This document shows, in pieces, positions 1 to 6,302 of a stretch of DNA of 32,383 nucleotides. The stretch is from NCBI GenBank assembly GCA_018656555.1, contig JABHZQ010000018.1, positions 1-32,383 of the forward strand. The letters run 5' to 3'. The notes below the pieces were generated by a model, which saw nothing but the letters and a program-made list of their open reading frames with translations, was not told the origin of the DNA and ran no database searches. The DNA is from an archaeon (GTDB lineage Archaea > Nanobdellota > Nanobdellia > SCGC-AAA011-G17 > GW2011-AR17). Every line of letters starts with the position of its first letter. Positions within the stretch are counted from its first letter, which is position 1. Position numbers and translations under genes: made by a program.

Positions 1-123
1 GAAGATCAGCAATTAACAATGCTGTTTTCTGCAAATAAACCAATTAGAGAAATTTCATTAGTTTTAAACAGAACTCCTAGTGCTGTTAGAGAAAGACTAA
101 GAATGCATAGGCTAATTTACTAA
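1..123 (+). CDS. C-terminal fragment of a helix-turn-helix protein (partial)
   Basis: The window opens inside this gene; 40 residues and a TAA stop are visible. The fragment reads as two helices and a turn of the kind seen in small Myb/SANT-like or sigma-region-4-like HTH proteins: an acidic-Q start, an LTMLFSANKPIREISLVLNR stretch, then a TPSAVRERLRMHRL-type recognition helix. This arrangement (helix, turn with IREIS, helix with SAVRERL) normally binds DNA. Most of the protein lies outside the window, so neither its length nor its target can be given. It is followed by 50 bases holding the promoter of the next gene. Confidence 0.55.
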   Translation, partial: EDQQLTMLFSANKPIREISLVLNRTPSAVRERLRMHRLIY

Positions 124-145
124 CTACTTATCATTCAAAAAGTAT

Positions 146-153
146 TATAAATA
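146..153 (+). promoter_or_regulatory. TATA box of the zinc-ribbon gene at 174
   Basis: The element TATAAATA is centred about 25 bases before the ATG at 174. Archaeal transcription starts about 26 bases downstream of the TATA centre, so the transcript probably begins at or next to the start codon (leaderless). Confidence 0.6.
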
Positions 154-173
154 CCTTTTAATTACTAATAAAC

Positions 174-305
174 ATGAAATGTTCAATATGTGGTGCAGAA
201 GCTAATTATATGGTGGCTGTAGATAATAGGTTTAGTAGAATTCTTAAACATGTTGTGGATAAGTACGCTGCAAGATGCAAACAATGCCAAGATAAGAAGG
301 AATAA
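174..305 (+). CDS. Small zinc-ribbon-like protein, 43 aa
   Basis: A 43-residue basic protein with two CxxC knuckles: C3-x2-C6 at the very N-terminus (KCSICGA) and C35-x2-C38 near the C-terminus (RCKQCQ). Four cysteines in this spacing form a zinc-ribbon or rubredoxin-type knuckle that would bind one zinc ion. The middle (residues 10-33) could form an alpha helix. A TATA box sits at the right distance for a leaderless start at this ATG, which supports the gene despite its size. No family is recognised; nucleic-acid binding or a structural zinc role are both possible. It is followed by an independently promoted ferredoxin gene. Confidence 0.6.
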   Translation: MKCSICGAEANYMVAVDNRFSRILKHVVDKYAARCKQCQDKKE

Positions 306-318
306 CTAATCCAAAACC

Positions 319-326
319 TTTAAAAA
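319..326 (+). promoter_or_regulatory. TATA box of the ferredoxin operon at 350
   Basis: A TTTAAAAA element is centred about 27 bases before the ATG at 350, consistent with a leaderless transcript covering the ferredoxin, second ferredoxin and DUF1858 genes. Confidence 0.55.
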
Positions 327-349
327 CAAAACATCATTATTCTAGCCTT

Positions 350-616
350 ATGGTACGATACAAGATAGTATTCGAAAAAAAGGACTGTATTGGTTGTGGT
401 GCTTGTACTTCACAATGCCCAGAAAACTGGGAGTTAATAGAAGGTGAAGATGGTTTTAAAGCAAAACCAAAAAAATCTGAAATTAATGATGATGAATACT
501 CAAGTAACCAAGAAGCAGCAGATATTTGTCCTGTAGATTGTATCAAAATTGAGAAAGTAAAAGCTCGGAAGAAAATTGTAGAAGATTTTGATCAAGATCT
601 ATATGAAGAAGCTTAA
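350..616 (+). CDS. Small ferredoxin (single Fe-S cluster), 88 aa
   Basis: A soluble one-cluster ferredoxin, an electron carrier for oxidoreductases such as POR, KOR and hydrogenase encoded further on. Cluster ligands are seen in the motif CIGCGACTSQCP (C13, C16, C19) with the distal ligand C60 followed by proline. C23 is the fourth cysteine of the motif; in Pyrococcus-type ferredoxins the equivalent residue pairs in a disulfide with a distal cysteine, but here that partner position is N53, so C23 is unpaired. Unlike the Pyrococcus protein, where an Asp is the second ligand, all four ligands are cysteines. Acidic composition is typical. A 20-residue charged C-terminal tail is an extra. First gene of a three-gene run. 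Confidence 0.9.
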   Translation: MVRYKIVFEKKDCIGCGACTSQCPENWELIEGEDGFKAKPKKSEINDDEYSSNQEAADICPVDCIKIEKVKARKKIVEDFDQDLYEEA

Positions 617-628
617 AGAGGTGTAAAA

Positions 629-829
629 ATGTACAAAGTGAAACAAGATAGGGAAAAATGTATTGGTTGTGGTGGTTGTGTTGCTGTTTGTGGAGAAAAT
701 TGGGAAATGGGTTCTGACAACAAAAGTAAACCTAAAAAAACTGATTTAGAAGAAATTGGTTGTAACCAAAAAGCTGCTGATGCATGTCCTGTAGGTATAA
801 TCATAATTGAAGAAGTTGAATCAGAATGA
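629..829 (+). CDS. Small ferredoxin (single Fe-S cluster), 66 aa
   Basis: Second one-cluster ferredoxin, related to the gene just upstream. Ligands C11, C14, C17 (CIGCGGCVAVC) and C53-Pro; C21 and C45 are placed as the disulfide pair known from Pyrococcus ferredoxin. It therefore has the complete six-cysteine pattern that its upstream neighbour lacks. Length and acidic character are normal for the family. A GAGGTG Shine-Dalgarno sequence lies at 619-624, five bases before the ATG, as expected for an internal operon gene. The last codons overlap the next gene by four bases (ATGA), so translation of the two is probably coupled. Confidence 0.9.
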   Translation: MYKVKQDREKCIGCGGCVAVCGENWEMGSDNKSKPKKTDLEEIGCNQKAADACPVGIIIIEEVESE

Positions 830-1032
830 AAATAACAAAAGATATGACTATTGGGGAAGTTATAAAGACTTATCCTCAAACAATGCCAGTATTTATGAAA
901 TTCCAAATGATGTGTTTTGGTTGTGGAATGGCTCAAATGGAAACATTAGAGCAAGGTTGTACTGCACATGGAATTGATGTAGATAAATTTCTAGAAGCAT
1001 TAAATAAAGCAGCTGAAGAAGAATCAGAGTAA
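826..1032 (+). CDS. DUF1858 (redox-disulfide) domain protein, 68 aa
   Basis: A stand-alone DUF1858 domain: an N-terminal MTIGEVIKTYP segment, then MPVFMKFQMMCFGCGM with the CxxC pair C30/C33, then a helical C-terminus (VDKFLEALNKA). The family is related to the N-terminal domain of ScdA/RIC-type iron-cluster repair proteins and is found fused to or beside hybrid-cluster proteins; the cysteines are thought to be redox active or to bind metal. Its start overlaps the ferredoxin stop by four bases, so ferredoxin and DUF1858 are probably made together. A redox partnership between the two is inferred from this coupling only. Its 3' end overlaps the convergent membrane-protein gene by nine bases. 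Confidence 0.85.
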   Translation: MKITKDMTIGEVIKTYPQTMPVFMKFQMMCFGCGMAQMETLEQGCTAHGIDVDKFLEALNKAAEEESE

Positions 1033-1212
1033 TCTTTCTAAACCATCTTTAGCAGTTAATATTATTCCAGTAATAGATAGACCTAAACCTGCAACTTCAA
1101 TTGGTAAAGTAAATGCAGCTGCAAGATTAGCAGGAGTATATCTAATAGTTTGTGCAAAGCCATAAGCTGTTGCCATATATACTGGAAGTAAATAGTAATC
1201 AGTTAGTTCCAT
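1024..1212 (-). CDS. Small membrane protein, last gene of the FHA locus
   Basis: 62 residues with two likely membrane-spanning segments (about 8-23 and 31-54, the latter ending in GLGLSITGIILTA) joined by a short loop containing Arg, and a charged C-terminus (KDGLERLL). No domain is recognised. Its ATG shares one base with the stop of the upstream gene, so it is translationally coupled to it and belongs to the minus-strand operon that starts at 3981. It could anchor the FHA or unknown proteins of this operon at the membrane, but that is only suggested by position. Confidence 0.6.
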   Translation of the reverse strand: MELTDYYLLPVYMATAYGFAQTIRYTPANLAAAFTLPIEVAGLGLSITGIILTAKDGLERLL

Positions 1213-1679
1213 TATAATCTCTCAAAAGGATGTAATTTGTAACCTCTAGATACCATCTTATCTGCCATTCTTGTTAATTTTTCTTCAAGTTGAGCAGGAT
1301 TTGTTCCTCTGTATACAACTTGGGGAGTACTAATCGCAATATTAGATTCTATAACTATTGGCACAGTATCTACAACCCTCTCTTCAATAACAGTATTAAT
1401 TTCATTTTCAGTTGTTCTTCTCCAAGACTCAATTGCACCAATTAAATAATCAAGAATCCCCCCTTCCCAATCCATGGGTCGAAGTAAAGAAAAACCCATT
1501 TCAACTTGAGCTTCTCCATTTTCCGGATCTCTAACAGTTGCATCAAATTGAACAGAGTATCCTCTTACTTCAACTAGCTTTTTAAATTTATCATGATCTT
1601 CAGCACAGACAGAGTAAGTATAACCCTTGGTCAAAAGATCACTGGAAAGATCTCTAACATTATCATCTCTCCATCTCAT
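1212..1679 (-). CDS. Unknown protein in the FHA locus (155 aa)
   Basis: No family is recognised. The protein is soluble, rich in charged residues, and has a C-terminal helical segment NPAQLEEKLTRMADKMVSRG followed by YKL. The same layout (segment with Trp-Arg, a long charged helix, an NP-start helix ending in SRGYKL or SKGYLI) occurs in the next upstream gene, so the two look like distant paralogues. Start and stop codons of the three genes 1024-2248 touch or overlap, which points to coordinated synthesis. Arginine is unusually frequent relative to lysine compared with the flanking metabolic genes. Confidence 0.7.
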   Translation of the reverse strand: MRWRDDNVRDLSSDLLTKGYTYSVCAEDHDKFKKLVEVRGYSVQFDATVRDPENGEAQVEMGFSLLRPMDWEGGILDYLIGAIESWRRTTENEINTVIEERVVDTVPIVIESNIAISTPQVVYRGTNPAQLEEKLTRMADKMVSRGYKLHPFERL

Positions 1680-2218
1680 TATGCTGTACTCCTAAATCCT
1701 TCTAATAACTCTAAAATTCCTTGTTTGGTTCCACCTTCTTGAATCAAATATCCCTTACTAATCAAAGCACCAACTCCTTCTCTTGCTCTTCTCATATTCT
1801 CATAAGGGTTGTCTCCTCCAAAGTGCAAAGTTCGACCTTCAACATTTAAGTCATAAGATAAACCAAGATCAACTTCCATATCAATATCTGCACCTAATCT
1901 ATCACTCAACTCCTGTTCTTTTCTCACTTGCCAAGCATTAAGTTTCTCTCTTATCAAATCAAGTTCTGGATCTTCAACCTCCAAATCTTCAGTCATACTT
2001 ACTGAAATATCAGAGTACGGACATTGTTGTGCAACCTCTGGTTTATCAATGAGAACATACATATCAACTTGTTGACCATCAATTTCCATTTCACCAGACA
2101 TTTCAAGTCTATCTTTTCCTACAAATTCTGTTTCAAAACCAAGAGAGCCATAAGCAGCAATTGCTCTGCTTACAGCACCATCAGTTATCCAAGGTTTTGA
2201 ATATTCTTGTGTTACCAT
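1679..2218 (-). CDS. Unknown protein in the FHA locus (179-189 aa)
   Basis: No family is recognised. It is acidic, with alternating strand-like segments in the first half and a helical C-terminus (NPYENMRRAREGVGALISKG). It resembles the downstream 155-residue protein in its C-terminal half. Two starts are possible: ATG at 2218, one base after the stop of the preceding FHA gene, or ATG at 2248, which would overlap that gene by 29 bases. I chose 2218 because most junctions in this operon are tight rather than long overlaps; neither start has a convincing Shine-Dalgarno sequence. Its position directly after three FHA genes suggests a role in the same process, but its activity is unknown. Confidence 0.7.
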   Translation of the reverse strand: MVTQEYSKPWITDGAVSRAIAAYGSLGFETEFVGKDRLEMSGEMEIDGQQVDMYVLIDKPEVAQQCPYSDISVSMTEDLEVEDPELDLIREKLNAWQVRKEQELSDRLGADIDMEVDLGLSYDLNVEGRTLHFGGDNPYENMRRAREGVGALISKGYLIQEGGTKQGILELLEGFRSTA

Positions 2219-2219
2219 T

Positions 2220-2708
2220 TTATCTCTGAGGTCCAAGGACACTGACATATCCTCTTCCCATTTTTATTTTTGATCCAAAGTCAACAGTTCTTTCACCATG
2301 GTATACTCTTCCTCTGTCAACCATTGTCCCATTACTACTTCCTAAATCTCTTACAACAAGTCTATCCATAGATTTATCATAAGATAGTCTTGCATGTAAC
2401 TTAGACATTTGGGAATCACCTATTTGGATGTCAGCACCTGCATTTCCTCTACCAAATACAATACCTTCTTGATCTATTGGTAAATACAAACCACCTTCTT
2501 GTAGTTGATACATTCCATCTTCAGAAGGAACCATAACTTTTGTTCCTAAGGGATATACAAATTCTAAATTTGCGCCTTTTGCATCTGGTCTACCTCTAAC
2601 TGGTTGCCCAATAATAAGGATTTCCAGCTCAGGCCGATCACCTAACCTCTCAACATCAAAAGCCCTTGCAATTAATTCTTCATCTCCTAAAATAAATCTT
2701 CTTCTCAT
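2220..2708 (-). CDS. FHA-domain protein (third of three)
   Basis: 162 residues with an FHA domain at about 80-160. Key residues are present: the GR of the first loop (IVFGRGNAGADIQI), S-K-x-H in the second (QMSKLHAR) and the SSNGT loop (DLGSSNGTMVD). These residues contact phosphothreonine in known FHA domains, so phosphopeptide binding is likely. The first 75 residues contain no recognised domain and repeat the style of the neighbouring FHA proteins. It differs from its siblings in having Lys instead of Arg in the S-R-x-H motif. An AGGAGG Shine-Dalgarno sequence precedes the ATG. It belongs to the minus-strand operon starting at 3981. Confidence 0.9.
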   Translation of the reverse strand: MRRRFILGDEELIARAFDVERLGDRPELEILIIGQPVRGRPDAKGANLEFVYPLGTKVMVPSEDGMYQLQEGGLYLPIDQEGIVFGRGNAGADIQIGDSQMSKLHARLSYDKSMDRLVVRDLGSSNGTMVDRGRVYHGERTVDFGSKIKMGRGYVSVLGPQR

Positions 2709-2717
2709 TTTTTCCTC

Positions 2718-3239
2718 CTAATAAGATAACCTCAAAGTACTAGCTCCACCAGTTCCAATTTCCAATCTTGAGTGAGTACCTACTAAAGTTGGTCTTCCTC
2801 GAACCTCTCTACCATTTAGATAGGTTCCATTTGTACTTGCCAAATCTTCAACTCTCAAAATTCCATTGTTATAAGTTAACTTTGCATGAAGTCTAGAAAC
2901 CAATGCATCTCCAGGTATCTGTATATCTGCATCTGAACCTCTACCAATAGTTACTCCTCTTCTATCAATTGGAATTGTAACTTCATCAGCAGCAATAACA
3001 ACAGCACCTAAATCTCCAATAACAACTGGGTAAGTGTGTCTTATCTTAAGATCTAAAACTCTCTGTCTTATTGGGCCAATATTTGCACATCTTCCTGGAG
3101 CTTTTCTTCTATATCTTCCTATTGGATCTGCAACAGTTGCATGTTCGGCTCTATCATATGGAACTAAAGCCCTATCATCTAATACTGTTTGATGTTCGTC
3201 TTGTCCACCACCTCTCATTCTTCTAAACCATTCTACCAT
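2718..3239 (-). CDS. FHA-domain protein (second of three)
   Basis: 173 residues. A basic, Arg-rich N-terminal half (about 1-90, including RYRRKAPGR) precedes a C-terminal FHA domain (about 95-170) with all signature loops: TIGRGSDADIQI, LVSRLHAKL and DLASTNGTYLNG. Arg, Ser, and Asn residues that bind phosphothreonine are intact. Such single-FHA adaptors bind phosphorylated partners; none of the three in this operon carries a fused enzyme domain. The gene ends in TAT-TAG where the TAG is part of the Shine-Dalgarno sequence of the next gene, so termination and re-initiation are closely linked. The natural ligand is unknown. Confidence 0.92.
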   Translation of the reverse strand: MVEWFRRMRGGGQDEHQTVLDDRALVPYDRAEHATVADPIGRYRRKAPGRCANIGPIRQRVLDLKIRHTYPVVIGDLGAVVIAADEVTIPIDRRGVTIGRGSDADIQIPGDALVSRLHAKLTYNNGILRVEDLASTNGTYLNGREVRGRPTLVGTHSRLEIGTGGASTLRLSY

Positions 3240-3252
3240 TTTATTTTGCCTC

Positions 3253-3693
3253 CTAATATCTTACCTCAAATATTGTGTCTCCGATTTGAATTCGATCATG
3301 ATCATATAATGGAGAAGGAACCTGTCCTATGTTTTCACCATTAACATATGTCCCATTAGAACTATTCAAATCCGTAATTGAAATCCCCTCACTATTAGAT
3401 TCAAACCTAGCATGAACTCTAGATACTTTATCATCTGAAGAGTATATGTGTGTATGGAGAGATCTACCAATAGTTGCAGTAGGAAACCTATCAAAACCTA
3501 AAACTTCTTCAAAAGGTCCAACCATTTCACTTATAGTAAGACTTCTTCTAAGCCTCCCACCAAAATCTCTCTGTCCATGTATCTTAGGTCTCACTTCTCC
3601 CCTTCTAATTCCTTCATAAGGTACTACATCAATATCTCCCCCAACAGTATCTTGTTTTCCTTTTCTCCAGGCTCTGTATAATTTTATTACCAT
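3253..3693 (-). CDS. FHA-domain protein (first of three)
   Basis: 146 residues with a C-terminal FHA domain at about 65-146: ATIGRSLHTHIYS, KVSRVHARF and DLNSSNGTYVNG carry the canonical Gly-Arg, Ser-Arg-x-His and Ser-Ser-Asn-Gly motifs. This is the closest of the three to a textbook FHA. The N-terminal 60 residues are basic and have no recognised fold. It ends in RY followed by TAG within TAGGAGG, the same junction as its neighbours. Upstream is a 92-residue protein whose stop uses the same TATTAGGAG sequence. Gene duplication within the locus is the simplest explanation for three adjacent FHA genes of similar size. Confidence 0.92.
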   Translation of the reverse strand: MVIKLYRAWRKGKQDTVGGDIDVVPYEGIRRGEVRPKIHGQRDFGGRLRRSLTISEMVGPFEEVLGFDRFPTATIGRSLHTHIYSSDDKVSRVHARFESNSEGISITDLNSSNGTYVNGENIGQVPSPLYDHDRIQIGDTIFEVRY

Positions 3694-3702
3694 TTTTTTC
3701 TC

Positions 3703-3981
3703 CTAATATTCTGTAGGTACTCTCACATAGGAAAGACTATTTCCTGATCTCAAAGCATCATAGATATCTCTAGCACTTTCATAACCAGTAACTGCCTTAA
3801 GCCAAGGAACAACTGTTCTTCTAGCATGTGTAGAACGATCTATTGGGCAACATCTTGGATGCCCTTCCATTAATGCTATGATATTCTTATTAGTTCCAGA
3901 TCTAATTGAAACTCCTGGAATACTCTCTAGTGTCCTAACGACTTGTGAAAGTCTTAACCCATCTCTTGTTTTACCTACCAT
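3703..3981 (-). CDS. Small Arg-rich protein, possibly HicA-like fold, first gene of the FHA operon
   Basis: 92 residues. The core (about 12-68) runs helix, strand, strand, then STHARRTVVPWLKAVTGY, which resembles in layout the HicA/dsRBD-like fold (strand with GTNKNII, a Pro-rich strand, helix). There is no clear HicA catalytic histidine context, so this similarity is weak and the function is not known. Two adjacent cysteines (RCCPID) could bind metal. A TATA element at 4003-4012 lies about 27 bases upstream of the ATG, so this is the first, leaderless gene of the seven-gene minus-strand operon. No HicB-like antitoxin gene is adjacent. Confidence 0.6.
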   Translation of the reverse strand: MVGKTRDGLRLSQVVRTLESIPGVSIRSGTNKNIIALMEGHPRCCPIDRSTHARRTVVPWLKAVTGYESARDIYDALRSGNSLSYVRVPTEY

Positions 3982-4002
3982 ACTACCTATAAACAGGAAG
4001 TT

Positions 4003-4037
4003 TTAAATAAGAAGTTTGTATATACATATATATGGAG
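4003..4037. promoter_or_regulatory. Divergent promoter between the FHA operon and the PhoU-like gene
   Basis: TTTTAAATAA at 4003-4012 fits a TATA box for the minus-strand gene starting at 3981 (about 27 bases away). On the plus strand the same AT-rich element or the tata repeats at 4018-4032 could drive the PhoU-like gene. GGAG at 4034-4037 is a Shine-Dalgarno sequence eight bases before the ATG at 4046. The two transcripts therefore share one small control region. Confidence 0.5.
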
Positions 4038-4045
4038 ATATATAC

Positions 4046-4978
4046 ATGAAAAGAAAGCTAGTAAAACAAGGTCCACAAACCTTGGTAGTAAGTATGCCCT
4101 CTCAGTGGATAAAAAAGAACAAACTAGAGAAGGGAAATGAGGTAGAAATAGCAGAAATCTCCAATAATTTAGTTATTTCAGGTAAGGAAATAGTAGAACC
4201 AAAAACAAAAGAACCCTTTGTTCTAAACATTGATGATAAAGAAGATTACCTAACAAAGAGATACCTAACAATGTTATACAGGTTAGGCTATGAAGAGATA
4301 ATTCTAACTTTCAACAAATCAAAAATAAAGAAATTAAAAACACGAGAATCAGTCCCCTTAGAAAAGTACATATCAAATCTAACTAACAGATTCATAGGCA
4401 TGGAGATCATAAGCTCAGAAAAAAACAAAATAATCTTAAAATGCTTTACAACTATAAGTCCAGAAGAATTAAAATCCCTACAAAGAAGAATTTTTTTATT
4501 AATGCTTGAGTTTATGAACAATCTCCTAAACAAGAACTACAACAGCAATAGGGCCCATGATAGCATTGCAAAATTCATCAACTACTTCTTCAGAATACTC
4601 AACGCCTCACCTGAAGCCTCCCTGGAAGATAAAGAATTCTTTTATGGATTCTTTTCTGTCCAGGATAAACTAGCAGATTTCTTGAGACATATACATTTTG
4701 AAATAAAAAGAGCAAAGAGATTATCCAAATCAACACAAACTCTACTAAAAGAAATATTCTCACTTTATGATGATCTCTACCATCTCTATTACAAATTCAA
4801 AGATGAAAAGAGCAAAGAAATAGTTCTAAAAAGATATGAACTTGTAAGAAAAGTACACAAAGCAAGGTTTACAGTACCAGAAGCAAAAATAATCTATGAT
4901 GCTGATTTTATTCTATTAATGATAAATGATTTTTATGAATGTTTAATCGGAAGAAGTCTATCTATAAACTCCAACTAA
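4046..4978 (+). CDS. AbrB-PhoU type regulator
   Basis: 310 residues. Residues 1-45 form a SpoVT/AbrB-type swapped-hairpin DNA-binding domain (KLVKQGPQTLVVSMPSQWIK then LEKGNEVEI), and about 80-305 are all-helical with the acidic-helix pattern of PhoU domains. This two-domain form is the archaeal phosphate uptake regulator family, which binds DNA or metal and controls phosphate transport genes, though no phosphate transporter is in this window. An upstream in-frame ATG at 4016 is rejected because GGAG at 4034-4037 is correctly spaced for the ATG at 4046. It sits between the FHA operon and the kinase-like gene and ends with a 21-base convergent overlap with the latter. Confidence 0.8.
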   Translation: MKRKLVKQGPQTLVVSMPSQWIKKNKLEKGNEVEIAEISNNLVISGKEIVEPKTKEPFVLNIDDKEDYLTKRYLTMLYRLGYEEIILTFNKSKIKKLKTRESVPLEKYISNLTNRFIGMEIISSEKNKIILKCFTTISPEELKSLQRRIFLLMLEFMNNLLNKNYNSNRAHDSIAKFINYFFRILNASPEASLEDKEFFYGFFSVQDKLADFLRHIHFEIKRAKRLSKSTQTLLKEIFSLYDDLYHLYYKFKDEKSKEIVLKRYELVRKVHKARFTVPEAKIIYDADFILLMINDFYECLIGRSLSINSN

Positions 4979-6232
4979 CCATTCTAACTTTTCAATATAA
5001 TTACGATTAGCTTCTAGTTCATTAGGTCCAATTTTACCACTCAATACATTATGAGATAATAACCTTGTACAATCAACAACCCCAGCAAGTAAGCCCCTAT
5101 TTGTTTCTTCTTTGACTTTGGTACTATCAATTCTATACTTCAATTCAGATGGTAATATTCCTACTTCCTCTTCCAAAGCACCACCAACCCAATCAGGAAT
5201 ATCTTCTTCTCTACCCTTTGCTTGTAAATCCAGCATTGATCTAGCATAATCATGATATTTTAAATCAACTTTTGCTCTTTCCCAATCAAGTAAATTCAAT
5301 ACAATCCAATTCTCATCTTTTGGATCCATATGTGCAAAATACATATTTCTTGGATCTTTTCTTAGACCTTCAAATATTCCAACAACCTGAGGATATAATT
5401 TTCTTAGATAGTGACTAGTAATTGTACTAAATGGATTACGTTCACCTGCTCTCAAAGCAGCAACCTGTGTTGCCATTAAAATTTCATCAATATTACCATA
5501 ATCTTTCCTACCCAAATCAATTCCATGTTCACTTAACAATTCTTTAATTTGTGGTGAGTGCCCATGCAATCTTCCTAAGAACTTCATCCTCTCTTCAATA
5601 AGTAAACTAGGATCAAGAACAGTAGGCTTAGAAACTCTTGTAACTAAAAAAGAATACTCTCCTAAATTAATTGGATCTTCATGAACTAAAGGAGTATGTC
5701 TTCCAATTTCTGATAAACATTCCTCTTGATGAAACATATCTAAAATTCCAGCCTCTCTTTGAACATCCCCATTCTTTGCATATTTAATACAAATCAAATA
5801 ACCATCTGAATCTTCAGCTAAAAAAACATCATTGCTAGAAATTCTTGCCATTGGTCTTATGTTTTTTAAATCTGGAAAATGTGATTCTAATTTCATAGCA
5901 ATAAAAGGATCAACACCTCTTTGAACCAAACCTTGAACTCTTCTATTCCCAACAACTCCTGCGCCTGAAGAAGAAACTCTTGGTCCAGGTAAAGGATCAC
6001 TCCAATCAGTAGGTGTACCCATTTCTCTAAGAGTTTCATCCATGGCCGAATTAGCACCCGGTCTAGCCAAATACCTACCTGCTACCTGTCTGGCTCTCCT
6101 ACCTAATCTACCCAAACCGCTTCCACCCGTAGGAGTATCTGGAGCTCCACCTATAACCGTTCTATTTCTATCTTCACCACCACTAGTGGTAGTATGCTCG
6201 TCAGGATATTTCCTTCTACGCCTTTTTGCCAT
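4958..6232 (-). CDS. APH-fold kinase-like protein with Thr/Arg-rich N-terminal tail
   Basis: 424 residues. The first 80 or so are low-complexity (RRRR near the start, then Thr, Ser, Gly and Arg with TTTSGG and DTPTGG). Residues about 115-380 look like an aminoglycoside-phosphotransferase-type kinase fold: an N-lobe strand with ICIKYA (ATP-binding Lys) and QREAGIL (helix-C Glu), the Brenner motif HMDPKDEN (catalytic Asp and Asn) and LLDWERA in place of DFG (metal Asp). APH-type enzymes phosphorylate small molecules or proteins; the substrate here is not known. A TATA box at 6255-6263 indicates a leaderless transcript. The nearby FHA genes suggest it may phosphorylate threonines read by them. 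Confidence 0.75.
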   Translation of the reverse strand: MAKRRRRKYPDEHTTTSGGEDRNRTVIGGAPDTPTGGSGLGRLGRRARQVAGRYLARPGANSAMDETLREMGTPTDWSDPLPGPRVSSSGAGVVGNRRVQGLVQRGVDPFIAMKLESHFPDLKNIRPMARISSNDVFLAEDSDGYLICIKYAKNGDVQREAGILDMFHQEECLSEIGRHTPLVHEDPINLGEYSFLVTRVSKPTVLDPSLLIEERMKFLGRLHGHSPQIKELLSEHGIDLGRKDYGNIDEILMATQVAALRAGERNPFSTITSHYLRKLYPQVVGIFEGLRKDPRNMYFAHMDPKDENWIVLNLLDWERAKVDLKYHDYARSMLDLQAKGREEDIPDWVGGALEEEVGILPSELKYRIDSTKVKEETNRGLLAGVVDCTRLLSHNVLSGKIGPNELEANRNYIEKLEWLVGVYR

Positions 6233-6254
6233 ACATTATATTACCTCAGAAATG

Positions 6255-6263
6255 CTATATAAA
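6255..6263 (-). promoter_or_regulatory. TATA box of the kinase-like gene
   Basis: The element TTTATATAG on the minus strand is centred 27 bases before the ATG at 6232, consistent with a leaderless mRNA. Confidence 0.55.
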
Positions 6264-6302
6264 CCTTTCGATTCTGTCATCATTATAAAGTAGTTATTAT
6301 AT

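Noticed and set aside
3703-3981. A HicAB toxin-antitoxin pair at the head of the FHA operon
   Set aside because: The 92-residue protein is only weakly HicA-like and no HicB partner is next to it; the following genes are FHA proteins.
4016-4045. An earlier ATG for the PhoU-like regulator
   Set aside because: GGAG at 4034-4037 is correctly placed for ATG 4046, and the AbrB domain begins at that methionine; the upstream ten codons are tata repeats.
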